This document shows, in pieces, positions 15,476-24,823 of a DNA stretch of 64,000 bases. Within the stretch, counting starts at the first letter, position 1, and the number at the start of each line of letters is the position of its first letter. The position numbers and the translations under genes were made by a program. The stretch spans positions 1 to 64,000 of the forward strand of contig CAVUWX010000020.1 of assembly GCA_963745205.1 (NCBI GenBank), read 5' to 3'. This DNA comes from Hyphomicrobium_A sp963745205 (GTDB lineage Bacteria; Pseudomonadota; Alphaproteobacteria; Rhizobiales; Hyphomicrobiaceae). The notes beneath the pieces are model-generated. The model had not been told where the DNA came from and did no database searches. It saw only the letters and a program-made list of their open reading frames with translations.

Positions 15476-16027
15476 ATGCTGATGGGCGATAGCAACGCTG
15501 GCTACGGGCTCGTTACGCGCCTGACGCACTGGGTCATGGCTGTGGCCATCATCGCCATGTTCGTGCTCGGGCTGTGGATGGTCACGCTCAACTACTATAG
15601 TCCCTACTATCGGCTCGCGCCCGATATCCATCGCAGCGTCGGTATGCTGCTCCTGTTCTGGTTGGCGCTCCGCTTTGCATGGCGGCTCGCCAACCCGAAG
15701 CCGGACGATGCCGAGCTGTCGCCGTTCGAGCGCACGGCTGCGCGCATGGTCCACTGGGGTTTCTACCCGCTGCTCTTCGCCCTGATGGTGAGCGGCTACC
15801 TGATCTCGACCGCCGACGGCCGTCCAATCGAGGTGTTCGATTGGTTCAGCGTTCCCTCGCTCGTCGCCAAAAAGGGGCTCGAGGAGACGGCGGGCGAAGT
15901 GCACGAGATCCTCGCCTGGGTGACGATCGTTATCGTCGTCCTGCACGCCGCCGCGTCCCTGAAGCACCACTTCGTCGACCGCAGTAGCATCTTGACGCGC
16001 ATGTGGTCGGGCCCGCCTTCCGCCTGA
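15476..16027 (+). CDS. Cytochrome b561 family protein
   Basis: 183 residues with four transmembrane helices: LTHWVMAVAIIAMFVLGLWM, SVGMLLLFWLALRFAW, WGFYPLLFALMVSGYLIS and WVTIVIVVLHAAASLKHHF. Histidines at LTHW, DIHRS, VHWG, VHEI and LKHHF supply the ligands for two haem b groups. The family transfers electrons from quinol across the inner membrane. It is followed after 26 bp by a YceI gene, the classic CybB-YceI pairing, so an operon is likely. Confidence 0.9.
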   Translation: MLMGDSNAGYGLVTRLTHWVMAVAIIAMFVLGLWMVTLNYYSPYYRLAPDIHRSVGMLLLFWLALRFAWRLANPKPDDAELSPFERTAARMVHWGFYPLLFALMVSGYLISTADGRPIEVFDWFSVPSLVAKKGLEETAGEVHEILAWVTIVIVVLHAAASLKHHFVDRSSILTRMWSGPPSA

Positions 16028-16053
16028 ACTGATCGCAACTGGAGACCCGCACG

Positions 16054-16638
16054 ATGAAGTTTGCCTCGCTCCGTCCGCTGTTCCTTGCCGTTCTTGCTGC
16101 CGCCGTGGCCGTCGCCGCTCCGGCAAGGGCCGCCGACTACGTCATAGACACGGCCAAGTCGCACGCCTCGATAAACTTCCGCATCAAACACCTTGGATTT
16201 AGCTGGTTGACCGGCCGCTTCAACGATTTCTCCGGGACGTTCGCCTTCGACGACGCGCACCCGGAGGCCTCGAAAGTGAAGGTCGAGGTGAACACCGACA
16301 GCATCAACTCCAACCACGCCGAGCGCGACAAGCACCTGCGTAGCAAGGAGTTCCTCGATACCGCTGCCTTCCCCAAGGCGACCTTCGAGAGCACGGCAGT
16401 GAACGTTAACGGCGACAAGGCGACGATAACTGGAAATCTCACCCTGCACGGGGTGACGAAGTCGATCGAAATCGCGGCCGAGCGCATCGGCGGTGGCGCG
16501 GACCCCTGGGGCGGCTTCCGTCAGGGCTTCACGGGGACGACGCGCATCCCGCTCAAGGACTTCGGCATCAAATTCGATCTGGGACCGGCATCGCAGGAGG
16601 TCGAGCTGACCCTTAATATCGAGGGCGTGCGCCAGTAG
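16054..16638 (+). CDS. YceI family periplasmic protein
   Basis: 194 residues with a signal peptide (LFLAVLAAAVAVAAPARA). The lipocalin-like YceI domain follows: YVIDTAKSHASINFRIKHLG, WLTGRFNDFSGTF, HLRSKEFLDTAAFPKATFES, ITGNLTLHGVTK and FGIKFDLGPASQEVEL. YceI proteins bind polyisoprenoids such as isoprenoid quinones in the periplasm and may serve the adjacent b561-type cytochrome. The start is ATG 16054; GGAGACC precedes it. Confidence 0.92.
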   Translation: MKFASLRPLFLAVLAAAVAVAAPARAADYVIDTAKSHASINFRIKHLGFSWLTGRFNDFSGTFAFDDAHPEASKVKVEVNTDSINSNHAERDKHLRSKEFLDTAAFPKATFESTAVNVNGDKATITGNLTLHGVTKSIEIAAERIGGGADPWGGFRQGFTGTTRIPLKDFGIKFDLGPASQEVELTLNIEGVRQ

Positions 16639-16684
16639 CCTCCCACCACGAACGGCGGGGTAGCATAAAATTAAGCAACCCAAG

Positions 16685-16703
16685 TCCACTATAGAATAGT
16701 GGA
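16685..16703. promoter_or_regulatory. Perfect 8-bp-arm inverted repeat upstream of the GGDEF-EAL gene
   Basis: TCCACTAT-AGA-ATAGTGGA, a perfect dyad with a 3-bp centre, lies in an AT-rich patch about 155 bp before the c-di-GMP gene and about 45 bp after the YceI stop. The size fits an operator for a dimeric regulator. As a terminator it lacks a T-run and is AT-rich. The regulator is unknown. Confidence 0.45.
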
Positions 16704-16857
16704 ACAAAATCAGGGTGGTATGAAAAAGGGATAAGTAACCCGACTATGCCAGCGTCGTTCTCAACTGAACGGTCTCCAATATTGCGGACCCCGCACCGCA
16801 CAAGCTCGCGCTCCGACAACAGGGTAAACGGGTCAGTGGGATTCCAGGGAGCGACGA

Positions 16858-19368
16858 TTGCCGATTTTTCGCATGCCTTGGAAATGGCCTTCGCGCCCGG
16901 GCGGCGCAGTCAGCAGCGGGCCTAAGCCGACTTCCGGCAGGCTCGAGCAGAACCTCCGCGACTACGACGTCAACGGGGAGCAGTCGATCGCGCTCGCGCA
17001 GGGGGCTATCGCATGCTTCGTGCTGGCGCTGCACGCTTTCGCCCGCTTCATGTCAGCGCTGCCGATCGTTAACTCCTGGGTCACGATTACCCTAGCGCTG
17101 CTCATTGCAAGTTCGTGCCTGCGCTGGCAGCTCGCCGCGTCGAGGGTGCTGCCTGAGCGTGCACTCGATGCCCTCAACGTCATCGACATCGGCATCTTCC
17201 TGGCGCTGATCTGGGGCTACCAGTACGCTTACAATCTTCCCGCGGGCGCAGTGCTCAAGGCGCCGTCGTTCGTGCTCGTGCTGGTGCTGATCGGACTGCG
17301 CGCGCTGCGATTCCATCCGCGCCCCATCGTGCTTACGGGCTTGGCATCCGCCGTCGGTTGGGCGGTGCTCGTGCTGGCTGCCGTCGGTCAGGACGGCACC
17401 AACGCCATCACGCACGACTATCGCGAATATTTCAACTCCTCGAAGATCTTCTTCTGGGCCGAAGGGGTCAAGATCGCCGGATTCCTCGCGCTCACGCTAT
17501 TCCTCACGGTGGCGACGCGCGGAGCTCGCCAGCTGCTCGCGCGCGCCGCCCATACAACCGATTACGCAGAGGCGCTCGAATCCTCGCGGCGTCACCTCGA
17601 GGAGGCTACGCGCGCCAAGGAGAAAGCGGAAGCCGCGTTGAGCGAGCTCGATCGGCGCAAGGCAGAGCTATCCGAGCAGAACATGCGGTTCAACGCGGCG
17701 CTGGGGAACATGCCCATGGGGTTGTGCATGTTCGATCAGGAGCAGCGCCTGCTCGTTTGCAACGACCGCTACATCGAGATGTACGGGCTCGACAAGGAGC
17801 TGGCGACGCCCGGCACGCCGTTCCGGAAAATCATCGAGGCGCGCATCGCCAACGGCCTTTGGGTCGGAGAGAAGGGCGAAGATTACCTCAGCGAGCGCCT
17901 TGCATCCGCGCGCGAGATGCAGCGCAATACCAAGGTGCAGGAGATGAGCGACGGCCGTAGCATCGCCATCATGCACGAGCCGATGCCGCACGGCGGATGG
18001 GTCGCGACGCACGAGGACATCACGCAGCTGCGGCGCATCGAGGCGCAGATGCAGTACATGGCGCGCCACGACGCGCTGACCGATTTGCCCAATCGGGTGG
18101 AGTTGCACGCTTTTATCCAGACGGCGCTCGAGCGTCAGATCGGCGGAAAACCCTCGCTAGTGGTGCTTCTGTTCGACATCGACCGCTTCAAAGAGGTGAA
18201 CGACACGTTCGGGCCTTCGGTCGGAGACGAGCTGCTGCAGGGGGTGGCGCAGCGATTGAAGCGCAGGCTCAAGGGCGTCGAGATGATCGCGCGCGTCGGC
18301 GGAGACGAGTTCGTCGTCGTGCAGTCGGCCGATAAACCGGCCACGGCCGCCGCGACGCTCGCCCGCAAGATCCAGAGCATACTCGCCACGTCGTTCGATC
18401 TCGACGACTACCAGATTGTCGTCAGCATCAGCATTGGCATTGCGATTGGCCCCGGCGACGGCAGCGACCCCGACCAACTCCTGAAGAACGCCGATCTCGC
18501 ACTCAATCGCGCCAAGATGGACGCGCCCGGCAGCTCTCGCTTCTTCGAGCGCGAGATGGATCAGCGCATGCAGACGCGGCGCAAGCTCGAGCGGGATCTG
18601 CGAGCTGCCCTGCACGCAGGCGAGCTCGAGCTCTATTATCAGCCGCAGTTGAACCTCGAGCGCAACGAAATCTCTGGCTTCGAAGCGCTGCTGCGGTGGC
18701 ACCATCCCGAGCGCGGACTCGTCTCACCGGCCGACTTCATCCCGCTCGCAGAAGAGACCGGCCTCATAGTGCAGATCGGCGAATGGACGCTGCGGCAGGC
18801 CTGCGCCGAAGCGGCGAACTGGCCGAAGGTGCTCAAGGTCGCCGTCAACCTCTCGCCAGCACAGTTCCGTTTCGGAAATGTGCGCCAGGCGGTAATCAGC
18901 GCGCTCGGCGCCTCGCAGCTGCTGCCGCAAAGGCTCGAGCTCGAGGTCACCGAGTCGCTGCTGCTGCAGGAGAGCGAAGGCGTCGCGGAAACGCTGGAGA
19001 AGCTGAACCAGATCGGGGTCCGCTTCGCCCTCGACGACTTCGGCACCGGATACTCGTCGTTGAGCTATCTCAGCCGCTACCACTTCGACAAGATTAAGAT
19101 CGACCAGATCTTCATCAAGGAGCTGGCGGAGCGGCCGAAGAGCTCGCTCGCGATCCTGCGTTCGATCGTCGCGCTGGGCACGAGCCTCGGGATTTCTACT
19201 TGCGCCGAGGGCGTTGAGACGGAGGAGCAGCTCGAGCAGGTGAAAAAGGAGGGGTGCACGGAAGTGCAGGGCTACTATATCAGCGTGCCGCGCCCCGCCG
19301 CCGACATCCCCGAGATGCTCGCGCGGTTCAAGGGTTCGCCCGAGCATGCCTCGCGCCGCGCTAGCTAA
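16858..19368 (+). CDS. Membrane GGDEF-EAL c-di-GMP enzyme with PAS domain
   Basis: Up to 836 residues (TTG 16858; ATG 16873 is an alternative start). The N-terminus has about six membrane helices (residues 45-220), then a coiled coil (about 235-275), a PAS domain (NMPMGLCMFDQEQRLLVCNDRYIEMY), a GGDEF domain (VLLFDIDRFKEVNDTFG; RVGGDEFVV intact) and an EAL domain (GFEALLRWHHP, VNLSPAQFR, LDDFGTGYSSLSYL and CAEGVET). Both catalytic signatures are preserved, so it may both make and degrade cyclic di-GMP. The MHYT/MASE-like sensor region has no visible ligand motif. Confidence 0.92.
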   Translation: MPIFRMPWKWPSRPGGAVSSGPKPTSGRLEQNLRDYDVNGEQSIALAQGAIACFVLALHAFARFMSALPIVNSWVTITLALLIASSCLRWQLAASRVLPERALDALNVIDIGIFLALIWGYQYAYNLPAGAVLKAPSFVLVLVLIGLRALRFHPRPIVLTGLASAVGWAVLVLAAVGQDGTNAITHDYREYFNSSKIFFWAEGVKIAGFLALTLFLTVATRGARQLLARAAHTTDYAEALESSRRHLEEATRAKEKAEAALSELDRRKAELSEQNMRFNAALGNMPMGLCMFDQEQRLLVCNDRYIEMYGLDKELATPGTPFRKIIEARIANGLWVGEKGEDYLSERLASAREMQRNTKVQEMSDGRSIAIMHEPMPHGGWVATHEDITQLRRIEAQMQYMARHDALTDLPNRVELHAFIQTALERQIGGKPSLVVLLFDIDRFKEVNDTFGPSVGDELLQGVAQRLKRRLKGVEMIARVGGDEFVVVQSADKPATAAATLARKIQSILATSFDLDDYQIVVSISIGIAIGPGDGSDPDQLLKNADLALNRAKMDAPGSSRFFEREMDQRMQTRRKLERDLRAALHAGELELYYQPQLNLERNEISGFEALLRWHHPERGLVSPADFIPLAEETGLIVQIGEWTLRQACAEAANWPKVLKVAVNLSPAQFRFGNVRQAVISALGASQLLPQRLELEVTESLLLQESEGVAETLEKLNQIGVRFALDDFGTGYSSLSYLSRYHFDKIKIDQIFIKELAERPKSSLAILRSIVALGTSLGISTCAEGVETEEQLEQVKKEGCTEVQGYYISVPRPAADIPEMLARFKGSPEHASRRAS

Positions 19369-19412
19369 CGGGTGCTAAGTTGCTCGCGCGCGTTCGAAAC
19401 TGGGAGATCTCG

Positions 19413-20150
19413 ATGGTCAACGTAGAGCGTCAGGCGACTGTGGCGACCGTTCGCGACGAGGCAGCGCTCGACATCTTTCGCCATCAGTGGGAGCTCTATC
19501 GCAAGTTCTTGCGGCACGACTATCTCGAGAATGCCGGCGCCTACGCCGCGTTGCACCGCTTTCTAATAGAGAATGTCACGCGGCCCTTCGCCTTCGTCGA
19601 TCTCGCCTGCGGGGACGCGAGCGGCATCGTGACGGCGCTCGAGGGGACCGCGATCGCGCGGTACTGCGGCGTCGACCTGGCGCCGCCGGCGCTCGAGCTG
19701 GCGAAACGCAATCTCGAGGCCCTGCCGTGCGCGGTCGAGCTCGAGGACGCCGATTTCGTGCAGGCGATGCGGCCAGGCTCCAAGCCGGCCGACATTGTGT
19801 GGATCAGCCTGTCGCTGCATCATCTGACCACGCCTGACAAGCGCGCACTGATGCGCGAAGTTCGCGGCCGCCTTGCCGCGAACGGCGCGTTCCTCATCTA
19901 CGAACCAACGTGCCGTGACGGCGAGGACCGCGCCGCCTACCTCGACCGCTTCGAGGAGACGGGCCGGCGCAACTGGACCGCGCTGACTGCTGGCGAGTTC
20001 CAGGAGGCGATGCGCCACGTGCGCACCTGCGACCTCCCGGAGACCGTATCGGATTGGGGCAGCCTCGGGCACGAGGCGGGCTTCTCGCGCGTCGCCGAGC
20101 TTTACAAAGCGCCGAGCGATCTTTTCCGATTGTTCAGCTACCGCGCATAG
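19413..20150 (+). CDS. Class I SAM-dependent methyltransferase
   Basis: 245 residues from ATG 19413 (GGGAG at 19402); an in-frame TTG at 19380 is less likely. SAM-binding motif I is FAFVDLACGDASG, followed by YCGVDLAPPALELAKRN and the post-motif DIVWISLSLHHL. The C-terminal half contains GAFLIYEPTCRDGEDR. The substrate is unknown. It follows the GGDEF-EAL gene by 44 bp, so the two may share a transcript. Confidence 0.75.
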   Translation: MVNVERQATVATVRDEAALDIFRHQWELYRKFLRHDYLENAGAYAALHRFLIENVTRPFAFVDLACGDASGIVTALEGTAIARYCGVDLAPPALELAKRNLEALPCAVELEDADFVQAMRPGSKPADIVWISLSLHHLTTPDKRALMREVRGRLAANGAFLIYEPTCRDGEDRAAYLDRFEETGRRNWTALTAGEFQEAMRHVRTCDLPETVSDWGSLGHEAGFSRVAELYKAPSDLFRLFSYRA

Positions 20151-20343
20151 ACCGCCTTGATTTTGCGCCGCGCGCAGGGCATATAGCCGGTGCCGGTGCG
20201 ATCCGAGGTGGACCGCGCCCTCAATTTTTGGATTAGACAGCGCGCCACCGGCCGTTTGCCCTCCCAAAATGACTGAGACTCCGGATGGCGGCGTGGCCTC
20301 CGGCGATTGGCTTCATGATCACGCCGACTGGAAAAGACAACTT

Positions 20344-20559
20344 ATGGATCGCATCAATGGCACCGTGAAGTTCTTCAACTCGGCGAAGGGCTTTGGTTTC
20401 GTGCAGCCCGAGGACGGCTCCAAGGACGTGTTCATTCACGTGAGCGCGCTGGAGCGGGCCGGCATCCACGGCCTCAACGAAGGCGACAAGATCACCTTCG
20501 TGCTCGAGGATGACCGCCGGGGCCGCGGCAAGCAGGCCGCCCAGGTCGAGCTTGCCTGA
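20344..20559 (+). CDS. Cold-shock domain protein
   Basis: 71 residues from ATG 20344, with an S1-like cold-shock domain: GTVKFFNSAKGFGFVQPEDG (RNP1 KGFGFV) and KDVFIHVSALE (RNP2 VFIHV). It binds single-stranded RNA or DNA and acts as an RNA chaperone. The frame is open upstream to ATG 20269, giving a 96-residue form, but the shorter form has family length. The 190-bp leader fits the long 5' UTRs usual for csp mRNAs. A hairpin terminator follows at 20590. Confidence 0.92.
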   Translation: MDRINGTVKFFNSAKGFGFVQPEDGSKDVFIHVSALERAGIHGLNEGDKITFVLEDDRRGRGKQAAQVELA

Positions 20560-20589
20560 CGCGCGTTTTGCGCAAGGTTTGAACGCAAG

Positions 20590-20615
20590 ATGCCGCCGGG
20601 GCCACCTGGCGGCAT
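20590..20615 (+). terminator. Hairpin terminator after the cold-shock gene
   Basis: ATGCCGCC (20590-20597) pairs with GGCGGCAT (20608-20615) around a 10-nt loop, followed by TTTCCGTTT. It lies between the convergent cold-shock and APC transporter genes and may serve both. Confidence 0.7.
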
Positions 20616-20636
20616 TTCCGTTTCCCAATCGAGCTC

Positions 20637-22235
20637 TCAATCGAACTCCGGCGGCGTGGCGGCGATGAGCGCCTTGGTCTTGGCAGCGGGCAGCCGCCTC
20701 CTGAGCGCCAGCCAGAACACGCCGAGCGAGAGGAGGGCAACGAGCGCCAGGTCGCTGCCGTGCCGCAGCAACTTGAGACCGTTGCCGTAGTTGCCCAGAT
20801 ACGAGATCGCGGCGAGGCCGGCGACGAACAGCCCGAACCACGCGGCCTCGGTCAGGTTGAGGTTCGCGAAGTCTCCGCGCTTCCAATGCAGCAGGCAAAG
20901 GAGAAGCGCTCCGGCGAACGCCAACGCGAACACCTTCCAATTGGTATCCCAGCCGGACCAGTAGACGACGCAACCCACGAGCACGAACGAGATGGCGGAC
21001 AGCGTCATCCCGGCGCGCAGTTTGAACGGGCGCCTTTCGTCGGGCAGCTGGTGGCGTAGCGCGGCCATGGAGACGGGCCCGAACGCCAGTGAGAGGACGG
21101 CGGCTGAGCTGATGAAGCCGACGAGTTCTGCCCAGCCCGGAAACGGCAGGAACAGGAGAAACCCGAGCACGAAGTTGAAGAGAAGCGCCCAAACGGGGAC
21201 GCTCTCGCGGTTGAGATGCAGGAAGAGGCTGGGAAACTGCCCGTTCTGCGCCAATGCGTAGTTGATGCGCGCGGTTGCCCCGATGTAGGCGATGGCCGTG
21301 CCCGAGGGCGATAGCACGGCATCGAAGTAGAGCGCGGCCGCAAGCCACTGCATGCCGAGGATGGTGGCAAATGCCGCGAACGGACCCCCGGGAACGTTCT
21401 CCGACACGTTGGCCCAGCCGCGCGCCAGATGCGCTTGTGGCACCACCCCGATGAACGCTGCCTGCAGCATGAGATAGATGGCAAGGCTGACGACGACCGC
21501 GCCGATGATCGCCAGCGGAACGGAAACCTGCGGGTTCTCTGCCTCACCGGCCATGTCGATCGCGGTGCGGAAGCCGAACAGCGAGAACATCACGCCGCCG
21601 GCCGACACCGCCGCGAACACACCATCGGCGCCCATGGGGGCAAAGCCGAACGCGGTAAAGTTGGCGCTGTTGAATCCGACGATGATCAACGCGATCGAGG
21701 CTACGACCGGGATGACGAGCTTCCAGGCGGTTATCGCCGTGTTGGCGCGGGCAAGCCAGCGCACGCCGGCGAGGTTCACGAGCAGGAACACGAACAGCAG
21801 CGCTGCCGCGACCGCCAGCCCGCTCGCCGTCAGCACGCGGTCGCCGGCTTCGCTCTGCGTCAGCCACGGCAGATAGTTCGAAGCATACTGGAGCACGGCC
21901 GACACCTCGATGGGCGCCGTCGCCACGTAGGCGATCCAGCACAGCCAGCCGGCCATGAAGCCGCTCATGCCGCCGTGCGAGTAGTAGGGGATGCGGGCAA
22001 TGGCGCCGGCCACGGGGAGCATTCCACCGAGCTCGGCGTAGATGAGAGCCAGCAGCACGGCCACCATGCCCCCGATGCACCAGGAGAGAATGGCGGCGGG
22101 GCCGGCGAGTTGGGCGGCATAGAGCGAGGCAAACAGCCAGCCGGAGCCGACGATGCCCGTGATGCCCGTGAAGAGCAACGCGACCGGGCCGATCTGGCGC
22201 TTGAGGCCTCGGTCTGACTGGTGTCCGTTCGTCAT
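20637..22235 (-). CDS. APC-superfamily amino acid permease
   Basis: 532 residues with about 12-14 membrane helices. The unwound substrate-binding TM1 reads GITGIVGSGWLFASLYAAQLAGP, followed by IGGMVAVLLALIYAELGGMLP (TM2) and a TM6-like FSLFGFRTAIDMAGEAENPQ. These are hallmarks of the APC/LAT fold. It is probably an amino acid or amine symporter; the substrate cannot be read from sequence. Monocistronic, convergent with the cold-shock gene. Confidence 0.88.
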   Translation of the reverse strand: MTNGHQSDRGLKRQIGPVALLFTGITGIVGSGWLFASLYAAQLAGPAAILSWCIGGMVAVLLALIYAELGGMLPVAGAIARIPYYSHGGMSGFMAGWLCWIAYVATAPIEVSAVLQYASNYLPWLTQSEAGDRVLTASGLAVAAALLFVFLLVNLAGVRWLARANTAITAWKLVIPVVASIALIIVGFNSANFTAFGFAPMGADGVFAAVSAGGVMFSLFGFRTAIDMAGEAENPQVSVPLAIIGAVVVSLAIYLMLQAAFIGVVPQAHLARGWANVSENVPGGPFAAFATILGMQWLAAALYFDAVLSPSGTAIAYIGATARINYALAQNGQFPSLFLHLNRESVPVWALLFNFVLGFLLFLPFPGWAELVGFISSAAVLSLAFGPVSMAALRHQLPDERRPFKLRAGMTLSAISFVLVGCVVYWSGWDTNWKVFALAFAGALLLCLLHWKRGDFANLNLTEAAWFGLFVAGLAAISYLGNYGNGLKLLRHGSDLALVALLSLGVFWLALRRRLPAAKTKALIAATPPEFD

Positions 22236-22322
22236 GCCGCCCCCGCTGGCGCGCCGTCCAAAGCGCTTGGCACACGGGCTGGGCTATACGTGATTTGGCA
22301 ATGCGGCGACAGCGGTGCCGTA

Positions 22323-23123
22323 TCAGCGCACGCGGCGGGCAACCATGGCTGCGCTCTCGACGATCTCGGGGAAGCGACCACCGGGCTCCAGACCCCTCAT
22401 GGCTTCGCGGACCGCGGTCTCGTAGGCCGCGCGGCCATCGGCACCCAGCGAGGAGGGCGAGTTGGCCGAGAACGAGAGCGCGCGCGCCACGATCTCGTCG
22501 AGCGAGGCCTCGCGCGTCTCGTAGACGGAGATGCGCACGACGTCGCAAAAGACGCTGCGCACAAGCACGCTCAAATGCTCCTCCCACGCCCCGCTCTTGC
22601 GCCAGCGGTAGAAGTCGTCGAAACGTCCGTGTGCCTTGCGCAGCTCCTCGAACGCCGCGTGCCAGGTGTGGTCGCCGAGCGGATGCACTTCCGTATTGAC
22701 GAGCGCGACAGCTCCGCTGGGGCGCACCAGTTCATCGAGACGCTTCAGCGTCGCCTCCCGATCCATCCAGTGAAAGGCGCGGGCGATGGTGACGAGGTCG
22801 AGCGGCGCCAAGTCATCGTCGAGATCGAGCGACGAGCCCACGCTCCACTCGACCGACAGGCCAGCCGCCGCTGCCGACTGTCGCGCGGCGGCGATCATGT
22901 CGGGGTCAGGATCGATGCCGATCGTGGTGCCGGAAAAGCGCGCGAGCGGAAGCGTCAGCGAGCCCGGCCCGCAGCCGAGATCGAGGGCGCGCGAACCATC
23001 GGCGAGACCCGTCTCGCGTGCGAGCCGCTCGACGAGACGCATGGAGTAGGCGGGGCGCCCGGCCACGTAGTGGGGGATTGCGGAGGTGAAGCGCTGCGGA
23101 TCGAAGGGCGCGATGCGGGTCAT
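22323..23123 (-). CDS. Class I SAM-dependent methyltransferase
   Basis: 266 residues. Motif I is RALDLGCGPGSLTLPLAR, then TTIGIDPDPDMIAAAR, LDLVTIARAFHWMD and a C-terminal region WEEHLSVLVRSVFCDVV. The FDPxRFTxAIPHYVAGRP start and the HWMD motif resemble the UbiE/Cog2226-like methyltransferases of unknown substrate. It reads away from the permease with an 87-bp gap. Confidence 0.75.
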   Translation of the reverse strand: MTRIAPFDPQRFTSAIPHYVAGRPAYSMRLVERLARETGLADGSRALDLGCGPGSLTLPLARFSGTTIGIDPDPDMIAAARQSAAAAGLSVEWSVGSSLDLDDDLAPLDLVTIARAFHWMDREATLKRLDELVRPSGAVALVNTEVHPLGDHTWHAAFEELRKAHGRFDDFYRWRKSGAWEEHLSVLVRSVFCDVVRISVYETREASLDEIVARALSFSANSPSSLGADGRAAYETAVREAMRGLEPGGRFPEIVESAAMVARRVR

Positions 23124-23187
23124 GGGCGCCCTCTGTCCGCCCTTGCGGCGCGCGGGGCGCCCGGGCTCGACGCAGGCATTTTGCGGC

Positions 23188-23355
23188 TTAACCTTTGGCG
23201 GCAGCCTTGGCGCCGCGCGCCTTGTTGGCGACCTTCTTCAGCCGCCGGCGGACGCCGCCGGTGTTGCCCTGCACGCGCGTCACCTTCGACCGCGGAATGG
23301 CACGGCGGCTCTTCTTCTTTCGCGTCTCGACGTTGCGGAGGCTGCGTTTGCTCAT
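23188..23355 (-). CDS. Small, very basic protein
   Basis: 55 residues from ATG 23355, with about a third Lys/Arg: MSKRSLRNVETRKKKSRRA, then VTRVQGNTGGVRRRLKKVANKARGAKAAAKG. The composition suggests nucleic-acid binding, for example to ribosomal RNA or DNA. No family is recognised. It is divergent from btaA, and the Pho-box-like site lies 92 bp upstream of its start. Confidence 0.55.
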   Translation of the reverse strand: MSKRSLRNVETRKKKSRRAIPRSKVTRVQGNTGGVRRRLKKVANKARGAKAAAKG

Positions 23356-23446
23356 GGCGTTTACCGTGAATGTGGGGGGCCTCGGGATGCGCTCCCAGGA
23401 GCGCGCTCGGCATCCTCTAGGTGATTGAGGCCGATGTGGCAAGCCA

Positions 23447-23464
23447 CTGACATAAATCCGTAAC
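23447..23464 (+). promoter_or_regulatory. Pho box (PhoB-binding site) upstream of btaA
   Basis: CTGACATAAATCCGTAAC matches the Pho-box consensus CTGTCATAAATCTGTCAC at 15 of 18 positions, including both direct-repeat halves and the AT-rich centre. It lies 95 bp before the btaA start. Betaine-lipid genes are known PhoB targets under phosphate starvation in rhizobia, so the context strongly supports it. Confidence 0.75.
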
Positions 23465-23558
23465 AGGAGTCGCCTACGCGAGCCTGTCGGGCCGTGAGAC
23501 CGGATGGTCGGCCGTCGGCGCAACGAACGGTCAACGACCGGAAAAAGAGCAGGGACGG

Positions 23559-24812
23559 ATGGCCGCAACTCAGCACGCCGCAGCCGCAGACGAATCCTCG
23601 TTCCGCAATCGGCGCTTGCGCCAGGCGGTGCATCGGCACAAGGCCACGACGCGGCAAGGCATCCAGGAACGGCTCTTCACGCTTGCCTTCAGCGGCCTCG
23701 TTTATTCGCAGATCTGGGAGGATCCCGTCGTCGATCTGGAAGCGCTGGGGCTTGAAGCTGGCGAGCGGCTCGTCGCCATCGCCTCGGGCGGCTGCAACGT
23801 GTTGAGCTACCTCGCTGCTGCCCCTGTCTCCATTACGGCCGTCGACCTCAACCCCGCGCACGTCGCGCTCAACAAGCTGAAGCTTGCGGCGCTCACGCAC
23901 CTTCCTAACTACGCCGCCTTCCGCCGCTTCTTCGGCGAGGCCGACGCACGCGCCAACATCGACGCCTATTTCACGCACCTGCGCGGAGAGCTCGACGAGA
24001 CCACGCGCACCTACTGGGAATCGCGCGACCGCCTGGGGCGACGCCGGATCGGTTATTTCAGCTCCAACGTCTACCGGCACGGCCTGCTCGGCGGCTTCAT
24101 CGGAGCCGGGCATTTGCTCGCGCGCCTGCACGGTGCCAACCCGCGCCGCATGTTGGCCGCAAAGGATCGCGCCGAGCAGGCGCGCATCTTCGAGCGCGAG
24201 CTGGCGCCGTTGTTCAAGAAACGCCACGTCCGCTGGCTGCTCGATCGGCCCTCGGCGCTGTTCGGGCTCGGCATTCCACCCTCCCAGTTCTCCGCCCTCA
24301 AGGGCACGGAGGCGAGCATGGCCGATGTGCTGGAGGCGCGGCTCAAGCGGCTTGCCTGCGACTTCGACCTTGCCGACAATTATTTCGCCTGGCAGGCCTT
24401 CGGGCGGCGCTATGCGAGCGGGGGCTTGGGGCCGCTGCCGCCCTACCTGGGGCGCGAAAACTTCGCGGCGCTGCGCTCGCGCGCCGGTGACCTTGTGGTG
24501 GTGCACGCTTCGCTCACCGAGCACCTCGGACGCCAGCCGGCCGCCTCGCTCGACGCCTACGTGCTGCTCGATGCGCAGGACTGGATGACGGACGCGCAGC
24601 TCAATGCCTTGTGGGCGGAGATCGTGCGCACGGCAAAGCCGGGCGCCCGCGTCATCTTCCGTACCGCCGGCGAGGAGACGATCCTACCCGGCCGGGTGCC
24701 TGAGGTGCTGCTGTCGCGCTTCGCTTATGACCGCGACGCCTGCCGGCAGTGGACGGCAAAGGACCGCTCGTCGATCTACGGCGGCTTCCACCGCTACGTG
24801 TTCCAGGGCTGA
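23559..24812 (+). CDS. btaA: S-adenosylmethionine:diacylglycerol 3-amino-3-carboxypropyl transferase (DUF3419)
   Basis: 417 residues from ATG 23559 (AGGGACGG upstream). BtaA moves the aminocarboxypropyl group of SAM to diacylglycerol, the first step of betaine lipid (DGTS) synthesis at the inner membrane. Family motifs are LVYSQIWEDPVVDLEALGL, LVAIASGGCNVLSYL, AVDLNPAHVALNKLKLAA and FFGEADAR. The C-terminal half has VLLDAQDWM and GARVIFRTAGEET. btaB follows after 11 bp. A Pho box upstream predicts induction when phosphate is scarce, allowing phospholipids to be replaced. Confidence 0.92.
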   Translation: MAATQHAAAADESSFRNRRLRQAVHRHKATTRQGIQERLFTLAFSGLVYSQIWEDPVVDLEALGLEAGERLVAIASGGCNVLSYLAAAPVSITAVDLNPAHVALNKLKLAALTHLPNYAAFRRFFGEADARANIDAYFTHLRGELDETTRTYWESRDRLGRRRIGYFSSNVYRHGLLGGFIGAGHLLARLHGANPRRMLAAKDRAEQARIFERELAPLFKKRHVRWLLDRPSALFGLGIPPSQFSALKGTEASMADVLEARLKRLACDFDLADNYFAWQAFGRRYASGGLGPLPPYLGRENFAALRSRAGDLVVVHASLTEHLGRQPAASLDAYVLLDAQDWMTDAQLNALWAEIVRTAKPGARVIFRTAGEETILPGRVPEVLLSRFAYDRDACRQWTAKDRSSIYGGFHRYVFQG

Positions 24813-24823
24813 AGGAGCGCAAT

